Positions 15,541 through 28,707 of a stretch of 64,000 bases of DNA are shown piece by piece. Below the pieces are notes generated by a model that saw only the letters and a program-made list of their open reading frames with translations, searched no databases and was not told where the DNA came from. This stretch comes from Chrysomallon squamiferum (lineage: Eukaryota > Mollusca > Gastropoda > Neomphalida > Peltospiridae), in NCBI GenBank assembly GCA_012295275.1, contig CM022673.1, forward strand, positions 24,722,261 through 24,786,260, in the 5' to 3' direction. The translations under genes were made by a program, and so were the position numbers. The stretch's first letter is position 1. Every line of letters starts with the position of its first letter.

Positions 15541-16529
15541 TGTTTTTATTTTTTATTTTTGAAGGGATATGCTTGACTTTAATACTTTTTTGTTGTTGTT
15601 TTTCTATTATTTTGTGGTTCTTGTTTTTTTGTTGTTGTTGTTTGTTTTTTTTGAGGGGGGAGGGGTTTTGGAGCTGTTTTTACTATTATTTTATTTTGTT
15701 TTGTTTTGTTGTTATTATGGTTTTTCTTTATATGTTTGTTTTCTTGAGGAGGGTTGTATTTTTTTTTTCGTTTTCCTTTGTAATAAATATATGCATAGAC
15801 AATTACGTTTAAATTTTTGTATGTTACAAGTTTTGTTGAATGTTTTGTTTACAAACAAACCCTGTACTTTTTATAATTAGTCTACGAGAATTTCATAAAA
15901 TTGAGTTTGTATGTTGACTTTTTGTTTGATACTTGAATTTTAACACTTAAATATTTTGTTTTGTTGTCAGTTCTATTCATTCACAAATCTTTATTTTTCA
16001 TGTATTTATTTTACTTCTTCTTTTTTTTTTTCTTTTACTGAAAATAAGAAATTTTAACTAAAAGTAAAATAACTAAAGGTTTTTTTCAGTAATAATTATA
16101 TTTATAGTGTGTACATCATTAAACTTTCTAACAAATAAATGCAAAAAGTTATAGAACACTTACAATGTTGAAATTTTAACAAATAATTAAATTAGTTTGA
16201 ACTGTAAGTGCAACAAATAAAAACAAAGTAAAAGTAACAGAACAATAACTGAAATTACATTATATGTCAGAAAATATAGTTTAAACTATATTATATTTAC
16301 ATAGTGTTGTTTTTCAGATTGTGAATATGGTGACAAGGCCTCTGAATCAAATTGTAATGCTCTCACGAACTACGGCAAACAGTGTGTTGATGAAAAGCTC
16401 AAAAAGCTGTGCTGCAAGACTTGTGCAAAAACTGTTATAAAATCAGGCTGCAGTGAAACTCAAAACTCCTCACGTATCTGGTTGTTATTGTTTTTGTTAT
16501 TGTTTGTTTTGTCATTCATTTCGATATAA
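5009..16529 (+). CDS. ADAMTS-like M12B zinc metalloprotease with PLAC-like modules and a GPI-type tail; one exon frameshifted
   Basis: Exons: 5009-5066, 7651-7756, 8438-8519, 8875-8958, 9262-9398, 10602-10651, 11244-11355, 11852-12009, 12716-12854, 13437-13556, 14037-14088, 14747-14902, 15209-15451, 16318-16529 (about 569 residues). Seen: signal peptide MAGYYRLLIVCLAG; dibasic site RRTKR; reprolysin core starting DYKIDVLVLAD; zinc site HEIGHSLNASHD split across exons 7 and 8, with Asn where the HExxHxxGxxHD pattern has Gly; Met-turn IMAG; then NPWLFSSCS, a Cys-rich region (CLRQ, YTPDEICRR, WCESGRCV), four modules ending CCxTC (PLAC-like), and a hydrophobic C terminus (WLLLFLLLFVLSFISI) like a GPI-attachment signal. 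Odd: between HDEDN and IMAG in exon 8 the frame shifts by one base (about 11883-11894), and the upstream frame meets a stop at 11895. The prodomain is only about 15 residues. Known: this family cleaves extracellular proteins. The substrate is unknown. Confidence 0.75.
6505..6581. repeat. (TC)n microsatellite
   Basis: Long uninterrupted CT tract in protease intron 1. A poly(A) tract at about 6281-6311 and CA/CG-rich repeats at about 6701-6790 lie nearby. Confidence 0.95.
9683..10620 (+). repeat. 45-bp minisatellite ending on a protease exon
   Basis: Consensus unit is 45 bp, with landmarks CTTCAGATATGACTTGATCA and then GTGAGATATATGTGTTAT. Copies begin (GATAT) at about 9701, 9746, 9813, 9858, 9903, 9948, 9993, 10038, 10085, 10151 and then every 45 bp from 10196 to 10601. 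The last copy is the genuine 3' splice site and first 19 bases of protease exon 6 (10602). Two copies carry the same internal deletion (near 9773 and 10111), suggesting a block duplication. The array from 10093 onward is open in the exon's own frame. Confidence 0.95.
12041..13836. repeat. trinucleotide-rich introns: (GTA)n, (AAT)n, (TTA)n tracts
   Basis: Tracts at about 12043-12110 (GTA), 12436-12700 (AAT/ATG), 13019-13122 (TTA then GTA), 13204-13244 (TTA) and 13781-13836 (TTA) occupy the introns around protease exons 9 and 10. Poly-Leu and poly-Ile/Thr open frames here are artefacts. Confidence 0.9.
14538..14746 (+). repeat. four tandem copies of a ~53-bp unit ending at a 3' splice site
   Basis: The unit runs AGAATATTAAAGTTACGCAG, TATATTTTTATA, then GTTGTTTCAG. 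Copies end at about 14587, 14640, 14694 and 14746. The last TTTCAG is the acceptor of protease exon 12 (14747). Three of four copies keep TTTCAG and one has TTTGAG. Confidence 0.85.
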
Positions 16530-16828
16530 CGTTGTGTAAATCCATTTTATTTTATCTTTAAAAAAAACTGGAGAAAAATATTTGTGTTCTGTCAAAAACA
16601 GTCGCAACAGGACGATACGAAACTGTTTTAAACATTGAAGATCTGAATTATTTTTTGATACAGGTTGCAAAATCAGTGCAATAATTTTTTCATTATGCTT
16701 GTATCAACTCTAAAACAATATTTTTGATGTTAAAAATGTATTACTTAATCAGAACAAAAAATGTTTATTAGTAAAATATATCTACATTTATGCATCAGAC
16801 AAATCTTTGTGTGTGTGTGTGTGTGTGA

Positions 16829-16882
<54 letters not shown>
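16530..16882. other. 3' flank of protease gene with (GT)n
   Basis: Likely 3' UTR and flank. A (GT)n tract runs from about 16810 to 16879. No gene seen. Confidence 0.6.
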
Positions 16883-17185
16883 CGATGTTTCCCAATATTT
16901 TTTTTGTGCCCATGTCCCACCTCAGTCCCTCATAAATTTTGTTTGATGCCCCCCTTCAGGAGGCTGACACTACAGTTTAAACATCCTCATGCGGCAATGC
17001 AACAGCTTTAAACTAGTCCAAGCTTCTAAGGTTATGTCAGTTTAGAGTACATACAAGACCTATAATGATTTACTTGTTCTGTATGGCACAATGTCTTGGC
17101 CACTGACATTAATGGGCTCAGAACATTTCTTTCTTAATACATCATAATCAAATTGCCCATTTGCAGAAGGCATTGGGAAACACTG
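16883..17185. mobile_element. hAT-like MITE, ~300 bp
   Basis: Seen: TGTTTCCCAAT at 16886-16896 and its inverse ATTGGGAAACACTG at 17172-17185 bound about 300 bp with no coding capacity. The right end reads CAGTGTTTCCCAAT inward, a form usual for hAT terminal repeats. Flanking octamers GTGTGAAT and GTATAAAT agree at 6 of 8 bases, compatible with a decayed 8-bp target duplication. Family assignment is inference from the termini alone. Confidence 0.5.
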
Positions 17186-19456
17186 GTATAAATAAACATA
17201 TGTAGATGAATATATATTAAAATATACATTGTTAATTCTTATTCTGTACATGTTGTTAACTTTAGTGATCACTTTAAAAATGAATCGTGAATCAGGAATT
17301 TTATGGGAACATGAAATATAACATATTTTTATATTAATTTTTACATTTTTATTAATGTTATCATGTGTGTTAAAAGTATCTTATTAAATTAACAGTATAC
17401 TTATTAATTCAAATCTATTTTAAACTCTTCCATATATGTTTCATTATATTTATAAAGCTATTTTCTTTTTTTAATTTTTTTTATTATTATTATTATTACA
17501 TACATACATATACAAATTGCTCAACTAATAAAAAGTTATAATCAGTTAAACTGTCTTTGTATAATTATTCATATTTGTAAGAATCACAGCTATCATACCA
17601 CTCCAGATTATCATGATACTTGAAATCTGTGTTTTTCTCTGTACTAATAAAATTTATAGAAAAGTGCATAAGGAATCTGCACGCAGACCTTAATGTTACC
17701 ATGCTTTCAATTGCCTGCCTGATATTCAAAACTCTCTTGGATTAATCCTGTATTGTTATATGCATAAATTAAAAAACAAAAAACAAAAACCACTCACACA
17801 CATATTATATATTTAAACAATTTACTGTTTATAATAAAATATTTTGCTTTACTAGATCAGAAAATTGGTATAAAATATATTTAATGCTGTATCGATATAC
17901 ATTTCTGATTATAAAACAAACAATCAAAAAACCCACTGTAAGCATAAACACCATCACAAAAAGTAAGGAAAAGCTGCCTGTACAAAATGCATTTGTTAAT
18001 AAACTGAGGAAAAAATGAAGTTTTGTATAAAATGTGAAGTAACACATTCTGATCATTTATTTACTGAACTTCTGAGTTACTCACACCCCAAACACAACCC
18101 ATATCAGCTACTCATAGCTTTCCAATTTTAATAATTTCATTCTAATTTATTCTTTAATCCTGTAAATAAAATGTAACAAGTCTATTTCCTTTGAAAGGAA
18201 ATTAAAATATTCATAAACATATTTTAAAAATATGTGGCCTATTGGCAGTATGAATAATCATGTTGTCATATATTTTCACTTTTCTCTTTCTTTGTAAAAT
18301 TTCATTTTGCAACAAAAAAAAACAACAACAAATACTTGAATACTCTTCTAAAAGTTTGATTGGGAAAGAAAAGATTATATGCTACTATCAAACCATTTTG
18401 TAAATATTTCATTAATGAACATAAATTTAATGAATAAATGAATGTTTAACACCCCAACATAAAAAAAATAGTTTGGCTATTGGGTGTCAAACAGAGATAC
18501 GAAAATTATCTATGTACATAATAAGCATAAATTACATATTTGACATCATCAATGAAAATGTAAATTTCTGGGACAAAAAACATACTGTACACACATCTTC
18601 ATGTTCAATTAAAAAGTCAAATCCATTTTCTTAGAATGTCAAGCTACATGATTTTTTTCATAATATTAATTAATATTTTAATCATTCAAACACCAAGAAC
18701 TAAAACAAATCCATTTAAACTTTTTAAAACAAAAATGCCAAATGCATTTTACCCTCTATTTCATTTCAATGTGTTTCAGTACAACAACAAATTAATTGAT
18801 TTTCCATAAAACATTTCATATTCTACAACCAGTAACATCATCTATAAATATTTCATCAAACATTTGGCACATTTTATTAATTCAGTGTTCCTATCTGTAA
18901 ACCAATCAAAATATGCAACATGATTTATATAAAAAAAAAAAAAGTCCAAAAAAAACCCCATGTTAGAGATAAAAAACATAATAATCTATGATCAACATAC
19001 ATACATACAGTTAAATAGATATGCCATTAGATGATTAAAACAAAATAAAGAAAAAACATGACAAACTGAGACAACATAGGAATACCGGTGAGGTCATTTC
19101 TGGAGAAATGGGAATCAAATCACCAGACTGATTTCATGAAAGAAGGGAAATTTTCTGCATCCATACATCCTCTTAAGTTTCTTACAGTACTTTCATGCTT
19201 TATCATTAGTAAAGATTAGAGTATTGTCAAACAACGATCATCTACAAGTATACAGTATACACTGGACTGTCCATTCACTCAGGTAGATAACCAGCTCTGC
19301 TCTGTCTCAATGGACCCCAGTTTCCTCTTAAGTAGTACAATATATTAATATATTTGGCTGATGCTAATATGGAATTACGAGATTTTTGTTTTGATTTTCT
19401 TTTTTTTTCTTTTTTAAATTAAATTAAACAGTAAATGTATTCAAAAATGGGAATTT
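17186..19456. other. intergenic, 3' ends of two converging genes
   Basis: AT-rich sequence between the protease (+) and GXYLT (-). It probably includes the GXYLT 3' UTR. I see no coding exon, RNA gene or sizeable repeat. Confidence 0.5.
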
Positions 19457-21769
19457 TTATCTTGAACTTGGAGGTAAAGGAATATTTTTCTTTTCTTTGG
19501 GTTCAAGCTGTATGTCTTCATCACTATTATTATTATTATTACGTTTCCTGCTGTTTTTCAATATTTTTACATGTTTCTCAACCTGCTTTGTAAAAATATG
19601 AGGATACTTTCCACAGGCAGAAGATGATGTAGATTCAACATTTTTCTTCAAAAATGAAAGAAGACTGAATTCAAGATCTGCGTCAAATGGATGCTGAAAA
19701 TAAAAACATAAGATTTGCTCAATTAATGAAGAATGTTGGTAACTGGATTTTTCACTAGGATTACAAAATAAAAGAAATAATCAAGGAAAACCATTCTCAG
19801 TTATTAAATAAAACAGTTTCTTTTTAAAGTTTTAACTTTTTTAATTTAAGTTGATGTGTAAAGATCAGACAACTAGGAATAAACCCAAGAGAAAAGAAAA
19901 CCAAAATGCTGTTCAGTTTACATATCATATAAAACTTGTGTTGTGATGCACAATATCTGTTATTTTAAATAATTAACAATCTTTTATATAATCAAGTCTT
20001 TATCAGTCATTATATGAATGAAGCAATTAACAAAAATTTTAATATTAAAAGTTAATATTTGTCAAACATGGCTTAGTGAATATACGCGCAAGTTTCTCTT
20101 ACTGATTAACAGCAAACTTTCCCATAAATCAGAAAAGCACGTACCTTGATCTTTGATAATTGTAATTATTTAATTATCTAATCATGGAGCCTTGGATGCA
20201 ATGGAATCAACAGCAGTATGAAGATTTGATCTTCCTGCCCTTCATTCTCAGGCAAGCAGTGGCTATTCAGTTAGTGTACTCACCTCTTTAAAGGCATCAT
20301 ACACAGCTTTGAAAGCCGGCTGTTTGTCGTTGAGGAAAACTCGTCGACATCCATGAAGGACAAGAGCTCCTGATTTCTCTGCACTGTGACACACACTCAT
20401 GTACATACAATGGTCTGGACGATAGTTCCATTCACAAGGAACTAGATACAGCTCCTCTTCAAATTAAAAAAAAATAAAATAAAATTAAACATAGTTTTAA
20501 GAATTTTTTTATTAGTGTTTAATCAAAACAGGTTCATATAATTTAACCAATAATTTCGTTAACACATTCAAAGAAAATATGAAATAAATCAATTTAGTCC
20601 CAGAAATACTGACTTTTTACCATTATTAGCTGTAATAATAAAAAAAAAAATATATATATATATAGCTTTTTACAATTTTACATATACTTTCCTCCAATTA
20701 TTTAACTTAATTAAATAATAAAAATAACAATTAGTTTAGACAAAAACAGGAACTATATCTGTCTAAGGTTCACATCAATTAACTGGAATTAGTTGAAATC
20801 TTACCAGGATGGTAATGGAAGTATATATTAATGAGATCTTGATCTCCCCATGTTATTTTAAGTGCATATTCTTTCTTGTAATCCATCATTGACATCAGCC
20901 ATGTGGAAGCACGTAATCTTGTAAGATTCATTAACATTACTCCAGAATTCAAACCTGTAACACAATTTACAAAAATACACTATTTATAAAATATGGTTAT
21001 TAAAGTGATTATTTATTACATTCACACTAGAATTCAAACCTATAACACAATAATGTACTAGAATCAGTTTACAAAAATATACAGTTTAAAAAATATAGTT
21101 ATTATTAATGTGATTATTTATTATATACACTACAGAATCCTTAACAAATTTATTTCTTGAGTTTGCAACACCTCTTGCTAATACTTCATAACAGAGTTAA
21201 CTCTACGCTTGTATTATAGATGAATTTCAAAAATTCTGAATGAAAAATTTTAAATTACAAAGCAAATATACCTTACCAACATTTTGGATCACTACACCCA
21301 GAATGAATTATTAATAAAGTAAAAGTAAATTCGTGGCTCATAAACCAGTTCAAATACAAAAAGGGTTTTGAAGCATTTTGGATCACTACACCCAGAATGA
21401 ATTATTAATCAAAGTAAAAGTAAATTCATGGCTCATAAACCAGTTCAAATACAAAAAGGGTTTTAGACTTTAGTCCATTATTTCCTGTATTTACTTTGAG
21501 GAATTTACAGAATCACTAGCATGAGAATATACTCAAATTGTGTATGTTTGGTGTGACTGAAGCAATACATTGTGATATAGTTTTTTTCTTAACTGTAGAT
21601 ATTAATTAAGTCTAATATAATTTTCATCATGCTTCCAGTCCTGTATACAACTATCACTGCAAAAACAAAGAGGTTAATTCATTGTTTAAAAAAAAAAACA
21701 GTTTTTCACACCTAATTATTAATTTTAAAACAGAAATCTGATATTCTAGAAAAAAATTTAGATAAATAT

Positions 21770-21806
<37 letters not shown>

Positions 21807-24201
21807 AATTCTTGAAAGCCTCACCTAGTTTGCCATAGTACGGGTGTCTGGCAAACCTGTTATACCATCCTGCAGCTGCATCTTCGTGCTCTGGTGTCAG
21901 GGAAGCAAGCTGAGTGGAATTGAAATACCTGAAGTGATCCCACACCTCGTCAATAGGACTGAGAAACAAAACATCCGTGTCCACGTACAGAATAGAATCG
22001 ATGTCTTGTAGCATGGACTGAAAAAAAGAAAATTAACTACTTTTAACAAGCAGAAGATGAAGTAGTTGAAAATATCTGTCTTGCCAAGTATGCATGTGAA
22101 TATCTTCTTTCTTAGAGTTATAGACACACATAAGTTGATCAATAGAGGATTTTGGTTTTCTTAGTACTATGTAACCTTGAAATAATTTTTTTATTTTTTT
22201 ACATTTCTGGCATCTAATATGCTTAACATCATCTTGACACGTACAGTAAAGACACACATAATCACACACTAACAATAAATATATACACTATGCATTAACT
22301 ACACCAATGTTCTTACAGGAATAAAGAGTCTCTGAGAGGCACAAGGTTTAAACAATGTCTTCCACTTATATCCATCTTCAGGGTATGATATATCATATAT
22401 AAAATATTCAAACTGTTTTCTCACGTCATCTGGCCATAATGTAAACTGCAAGATAAAGAGAAAAAATGGAGTTTTAAATAGTGTTACAACTTTGATAACT
22501 TTATAAGAATAAACACATCCTTTTTTTTGGATTATTTTTGCAACAAATGGAAGAAAACTTATTTACGGATTTGGCAAGCAAAATAACAACACATGGTACA
22601 GCCTACAGTTAACATTATAGATGTAATTACTGAGAATGTGGATCATTACACTACAAATATTTAAAATGTATCTCTGTTGTGAGAGCACTGGCAGTGAGCA
22701 TGATGTGTCAGACGTTGCTTTTGTTCCACTAGATTCGAGTATCACTTCAGTTGATGCTTTATCACTGGTTTATAGAATAAACAGCATAAATGCATTCCCA
22801 TCTTCCAAAATAAATTTAAAAAATTCCATTCCATTAACAGATAATCATTAAAGAAAAACATAATAATAATGAATATATTTTTAAAATAATGTAATTGTAA
22901 TTTCTATCACAAATAACATGTATTTTCTATTACAAAAATAACAATCATGTGTATTATTAAGTAACGAGTATTATATGTATATATAAATACCTGGTCTACA
23001 AAACCTGATTGTAAATGCGACTCTGCAAAAATGTGGAAAATGAGTTTCTTTCTTGCAAAAAGAATTGCTGATTTTAGAACTACCAAAGATTCATCTTTTC
23101 TGTCAACACAGGCAACAAGTGAGAGATGTATTCCAGATACTGACCTGTTACTTGTGCTGAAACAAAGCAGAAAGAAAATACTAATGTCCATCACATGTTT
23201 AAATTAACAATATTTTCATCAGCAAAACATATATTATTTTGAAATCATTTATTTAATTTTCTTGTTCGTTATCTGTATCATCCTTTACCATTTACATACA
23301 ATGCCAAAAAATGTTACAGATAAAAATGTGTTAAATAATTCACATTTTTCTTCTTCTAGCGAATATACCATGTCATGAAATCTTTTTTTTTTTTCCTATT
23401 TTATTTTTCTTATTATTATTATTTTTTGTTTTGTTTTGTTGGATTTTTTTTTTTATTATTATTATTATTTTTATTTTTTTTTTTCCAGTGGAATGTCAGG
23501 TAGGTGTACATGGAAAAATATGTTTTTGTTTTGCACAAAGCATTTTGGGAAATGATATAGTGTATTCTTTTTTATTAATCAGTTTGTCTAGAAACTTCTA
23601 CTTTTGATATTCCTCATTTATATGTATAGAGAATAGATAACCCTAACTCTTCTCAAATTATGTTTCACAAATGCTTCAGGTTTATTTCAATGGTTGGTAA
23701 AGACAGATACTGATAGCCAGTTTATGTCATTAACTGAAGGTACCTAAATCAAAAATACAGCTATATTGTTAGAATAAACAAAAGCAATAAATTAAGTCTA
23801 AGAGTCTAAGTAGTAACTGAAGAAGTTACCCACCTGCTGAAAACTGGCAACAAATAGTTAATTACTTTATTTTCAGGTTTTTTATCATTATTTTGTTTCA
23901 CCTGGTTTTTATTTTCACTACGAATGCTGCCAGTTTTATTTTCAGACGGCATTTTGTGATGATCGTTCGTCAAGGGTTCGCCCTGGTTTTTGTTTTTAGT
24001 CTTACTTTCAGCTTCATTATCTTTGTACTTTGTTTTTGGTGTGTCGTTATTATTTAACGTCTTTTCTTTTAAAATGTTGTGCTCTGCTTCAAAGCTTTCA
24101 TTTTTATTTGTAGGTTCCTCATTATGTAAAACATAAAATATAACAATTGCAACAAATACAATGAAAGTTACTCCAAACTTAAAAATCATAACTGGCCGCA
24201 T
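19457..24201 (-). CDS. GXYLT1: glucoside xylosyltransferase (GXYLT1/2-like), Golgi type II membrane enzyme
   Basis: Exons, 5' to 3' on minus: 24201-23834, 23156-22991, 22445-22317, 22017-21825, 20954-20805, 20456-20284, 19693-19457. These join in frame to 471 residues, close to vertebrate GXYLT1. Seen: short cytoplasmic N terminus, membrane anchor [17 protein letters not shown], a charged Lys/Asn/Glu stem, then a glycosyltransferase-8 fold: [36 protein letters not shown], the metal-binding [13 protein letters not shown] (DxD), [42 protein letters not shown], and [10 protein letters not shown]. Known: GXYLT adds alpha-1,3-xylose to O-glucose on Notch EGF repeats in the Golgi. The GXYLT1 versus GXYLT2 split is vertebrate, so the symbol is approximate. 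The C-terminal tail is Asn/Lys/Glu-rich and divergent. Confidence 0.92.
20944..21125 (-). repeat. ~85-bp tandem duplication spanning the GXYLT exon 5 acceptor
   Basis: AGAATTCAAACC and the following intron sequence occur at 20944 and again at 21029. The first copy includes the real start of exon 5 and its acceptor. The second, upstream in transcription, carries the exon's first bases after a TATAG, a possible decoy acceptor. Confidence 0.8.
21280..21465. repeat. ~92-bp tandem duplication in GXYLT intron 4
   Basis: CATTTTGGATCACTACACCC through AAAAAGGGTTTT occurs twice, at about 21280-21370 and 21374-21465, nearly identical, so it is a recent duplication. Confidence 0.9.
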
Positions 24202-24846
24202 GAAGAAAATGAATAAGCTATCGTTGAGTAAATATTTCCTTCATTAAAAGAAAACACCTAATTTTAAAAATAATAAAATGCCTGTGATAAAATCACTATC
24301 TTATTACTCCATACATATGGTTTTTTAATACAACAGGAAGTGTATGCCAAAAGCTATTTCACTCGCAAAAGAGTTTATAAATATTATCGCGTTTAATGCC
24401 AGTAGTTGTAATCTTTACAACGTACAAAATGTGACATATTGAGATGTCATCTTAAGAATAACAATATTTGTTATTATGAAACAAAACACTGAAATCCAGG
24501 CATTTGAATCGTTAAATGAAAGTCCAAATTTCTTTTTTTATTATTACTTTTTTTTACATGAATATGTAATTTGTACTTTGATTAAACTGTTTACAAGAGT
24601 AGTTAAACTTCTTTCATTTATAACTAACTATAAGCATGTATTCTCTGTAGTTCACTAACTGTATAACAATACATTGTGCATATTTATGTATTAATTTTAT
24701 ATTGTTTAACATAAGAGTTCAACATAGCCATTCAAAGGCTTATTCCGAATATCAGAAACGCTGCAACACGTATACAACGACAACTAAGTCATTTTTACTT
24801 GTTTACATTAATATTCAATGATTAAATTGAATCACCTTGCATCACG

Positions 24847-24901
<55 letters not shown>

Positions 24902-27900
24902 CGTTTTTAACATTATCTGTAGTATATGAGGTAAATTAACCTGCTGTTGGTAATAATTATGGAATACTGAGCTAAAGACTGTAGGAATAATTCATTTATC
25001 ATCATAGAACAAGTGAAAAATGAACGTGCTAATTAGAGCAAGCTACTGAGAATTACACCTGTCAGATGACTCGTAGGTAGGTCTTTCACAAGAACCAGCA
25101 GTCTTGTTTTCCACCATAAAACCGATCCCCTACTTCTCATCAGAAGTTTACACAGTAACTGATACTAAGAAGTGGAATTCAATAAGTCATTTTATTACTT
25201 AATAACAAATACTGCTGCTTTACTATTTTCAATTATTTATTATTACTTTTGTATTATTTTTTTTCACCTCAGATATTTATGTCTGTTAGATTCTTAAAAT
25301 TAAAACAAACACAATGACTGACTAGACACATTTAATAATTATATTCTTAAAATCTGACAATATTGTACACAGTTTAAAAAGCAGTGATAAGTAATACTAA
25401 AATAAAATGTATATAAATAATGGTAGAGATGTTAAAGAACACAGTGGGACAGTGTTACAGCCATGAAATTGAACAACTACAACTAGATATATACTTACTA
25501 TTCACCTTTATTTATCTTTAATATATTCTTAACCTATCTGTAATGTTGATATGACATGGTAACATTTAAAACATTTTATCACAAGATACATGAATCAAAA
25601 TACTCGAGTGACAGAAGATGATATCTTTGGTTCTTTAATAAAAAAAAAATTTGTCTTCCATTCAAACAATGAAACTGTTTCGAAAGATGGTTTTAATAAA
25701 TATGTTAACTGTCATTTCAAGATACATTAATATATGGTATATATCATTTTATGTCAACTCAAATTTATGTTCATATAAAAACAGTTGCTAACTGTTACTA
25801 ATGAGATATCTTTCTCTGATTCTTTTTATGGGCTGTTTGTTTTGGGTTTTTGTGGATTATAAAATGCTATCACTAGACAAAAATGCTAATTTCTTATAAT
25901 CTTCATATATTTGTTATTTCTAGTATCTTGACATAGAATAAATAAAACAATAATTCAACAATTATTAAAATATGCCACAAGTATAAAAGCAAACACTTAA
26001 AAACTAACATTTGTTCTTAAAAATACTGCAAAGTATCATATTAATGGTATTAAAATTAATAACAAAACAGATTATACAGCTACCACAAATTGTTCATTAG
26101 TAAGTATAATTATATGAACACAAAACAATATAACATTTAAAAAGTAAAACTGTAAAAAGATTATCATTTTAAGAAATAAATGTAAGATTTGGATTGACAA
26201 TAAACATACATTAATATGTGTACATAGAAAAAATAAAAACATTTAAAATAATTCTTAAAAGTATTTTAACAAGCTTTAAATACTTAAGAACACAATAATT
26301 TACAAACAACATGGTTAAAAAGACAATATAATACACATGAAATGTTAAATAGATGTGTTAAATGATATACATTCAATACATAAAATATGAACTAACTTGA
26401 AAACTTGTATGACCATTTTTATAAATAAATGAGAAAATGTCAAATTCAAATGTATCCTAGGTAACAAAACACATGTCAAAAAAAAACTCTGACCTAAAAA
26501 AAAATGCAATTTTAAAAACTGATACCTAATGTATAACAATTTCATTTTGTTTCTTTTTTCTTTTCTTTTTAAAGTATGAATGGGGTCCATACTGAAACAT
26601 GAAGATAAAAATCTCTGACTGTTCATTAATGGTAATTTATTCAACCATGATTTCATTACTGTCCAACACTGTACATGTACAATCATAACAAGTAAACTAT
26701 ATAAATACAATTTCAATAATAAAATTTAAAAATTCATTTCACTGAATGATATACACTATGAAACAAAAATTAAAATTCCTGAACAAATGTCTAGTGTACT
26801 ATATTTAGTTTTTGATTTAATGTGTCACTGATCATGATTACATGGAGATCATTGAGATTTTTCAGTGTTACAATAAATAAATGCAAATTACTGCAATGAC
26901 ATTTTAAACAAACTATTCTCTACTGCAATCTACTTAGTAATTTTCAGTGATTAAGAGACAAAATACTGACCTATTTGAATGACAACACATTAATTTATTT
27001 TTATGAAAGATATGTTCTCATTTAAATAAAAACTTCAGAAAACACACTGGTGTTACAAATATTGAATTTTTAATGACAATATGAAATGACAAATAGATAT
27101 ATATCAACTAAATACATGAATCTAAACCATCAATATTATTTGAGAACTTTTTCTAAATGAAATAAATCTAATTTACTGCTTTTCAGAGAGGGCTAAATTT
27201 ATATTTTGATATTTACAATTAATTTCAAATATATGGTACGTGATTGCACATTTTGTTGGGATTATTGTCTATCTGAAATGGAGCTGAAGGAATTAATATT
27301 AAATTAACTACCAAAAAATAAAAAATAAGACTTAAAAATAATGTTGCCTAAAAATAAAGTTATTTTACAAACTTAAAATAATTTAAGATAAATAAGATAT
27401 CTTGGAAGCTAAATTTATGGAATGCAACTGGAAACACTATTTATGTAATAAACCAACATTGTAAGTACATTTTATAGAACAGACATGTAAGTGATAATTA
27501 CTTTTTAAAATATTTCTTTGGTTCTGAAATATGAATATATTGTGTAATAAATATTTATCTTTCCCACCTATCTAAAAAGATGTGTGTGCATATATATATC
27601 TATGTATATACACATAGATATATATGTGTGTATATATATATATATATAATTATTAATATTTAACAGTTCTAAAAATGAATGATTTTAATGAATATTGTAA
27701 GTAAATTAATCTTTTAAATAAAACTAAAAACTATTACTTTAGAACAAATTAACTGAACAAAACTGAAATTAATAAATGGTTTCCTTTTTAACAAAAATCT
27801 TGAAATTTTTAAAAACAGGAGTAACCGAAACTCTTTACATGCCAAATGTTTTAACTGTATCTGTATTTCAACACTATACTTTTATCACTACTGTAAACAA

Positions 27901-28707
27901 AACAGAAAAACTAAAAAATAATTAGTGGAAAAACAAATAAACCTCAACAAAATTTGAATCAATTTAAAAATGGTTGAGTAATGACAATAACTAACTGTAG
28001 ATTCTATATTAAACTTTATCGCTTTGATTTTTTAATTTGTTTTCTTATTCAGTTAAACAAGTTTTCAATTTATTTAATTTTAGTTAAGATTTGAAATACA
28101 ATAATTTACAACCAAACAATCTTAACAGTTTCAGATTTATCTGTTTAAAAACAGAATGCTTAGATGTACTTGTATTAAAGTACCTTGAAAAAAATAACAA
28201 AAAGCTGTGCTTTCAATGAAAAAGCTAAAGCTTTGAAAATAAACAGAGGTTAAATAAAACAACTCTTTTTTAACAAGAGATGAAAAGCCTTAACATTTTT
28301 CATGAAATATGAAGATGAGGAAATTTAACATAATGGAAAACAGATGAGAAACATAATAACAAACCATTTCGTCGAGGTTATTAAGTCCAAAACAAAAGTC
28401 TTTGTTCACAAAACTGTCACGTAAGTTACCCAGTGTCAATTTTGAGCTCACACGAAAATGTAAGACATGAAAAACAAATTCTAATATCAATCATTTGGAT
28501 GAATGAAAATTATGAGTTAATTAATAATGGTAGTTAAAGAGAAAAAAAAGAATTAAAAAAATGAAGCACAAGTACGGTAGTGTTATATAAGCTGAAAGGT
28601 CCAAATATCAAAATATCAGTACCTCAATAAATACATATGCAATATACAGCAGCAGCAGTACATTTAAGTTGATATCAGTGATAAAATGACTACCGACTAC
28701 TCCTACA
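24202..28707. other. GXYLT 5' flank and NFYA 3' flank/3' UTR
   Basis: AT-rich. Contains an (AT)n tract (24848-24898) and a long imperfect AT palindrome at about 27589-27632 (arms ATATATATCTATGT / ACATAGATATATAT). The part near 28.7 kb is presumably NFYA 3' UTR. No additional coding exon, RNA gene or transposon recognised. Confidence 0.5.

Noticed and set aside
25000-28600. Genes in the long AT-rich stretch after NFYA
   Set aside because: Open frames are short and AT-driven, without conserved motifs or sensible splice sites.
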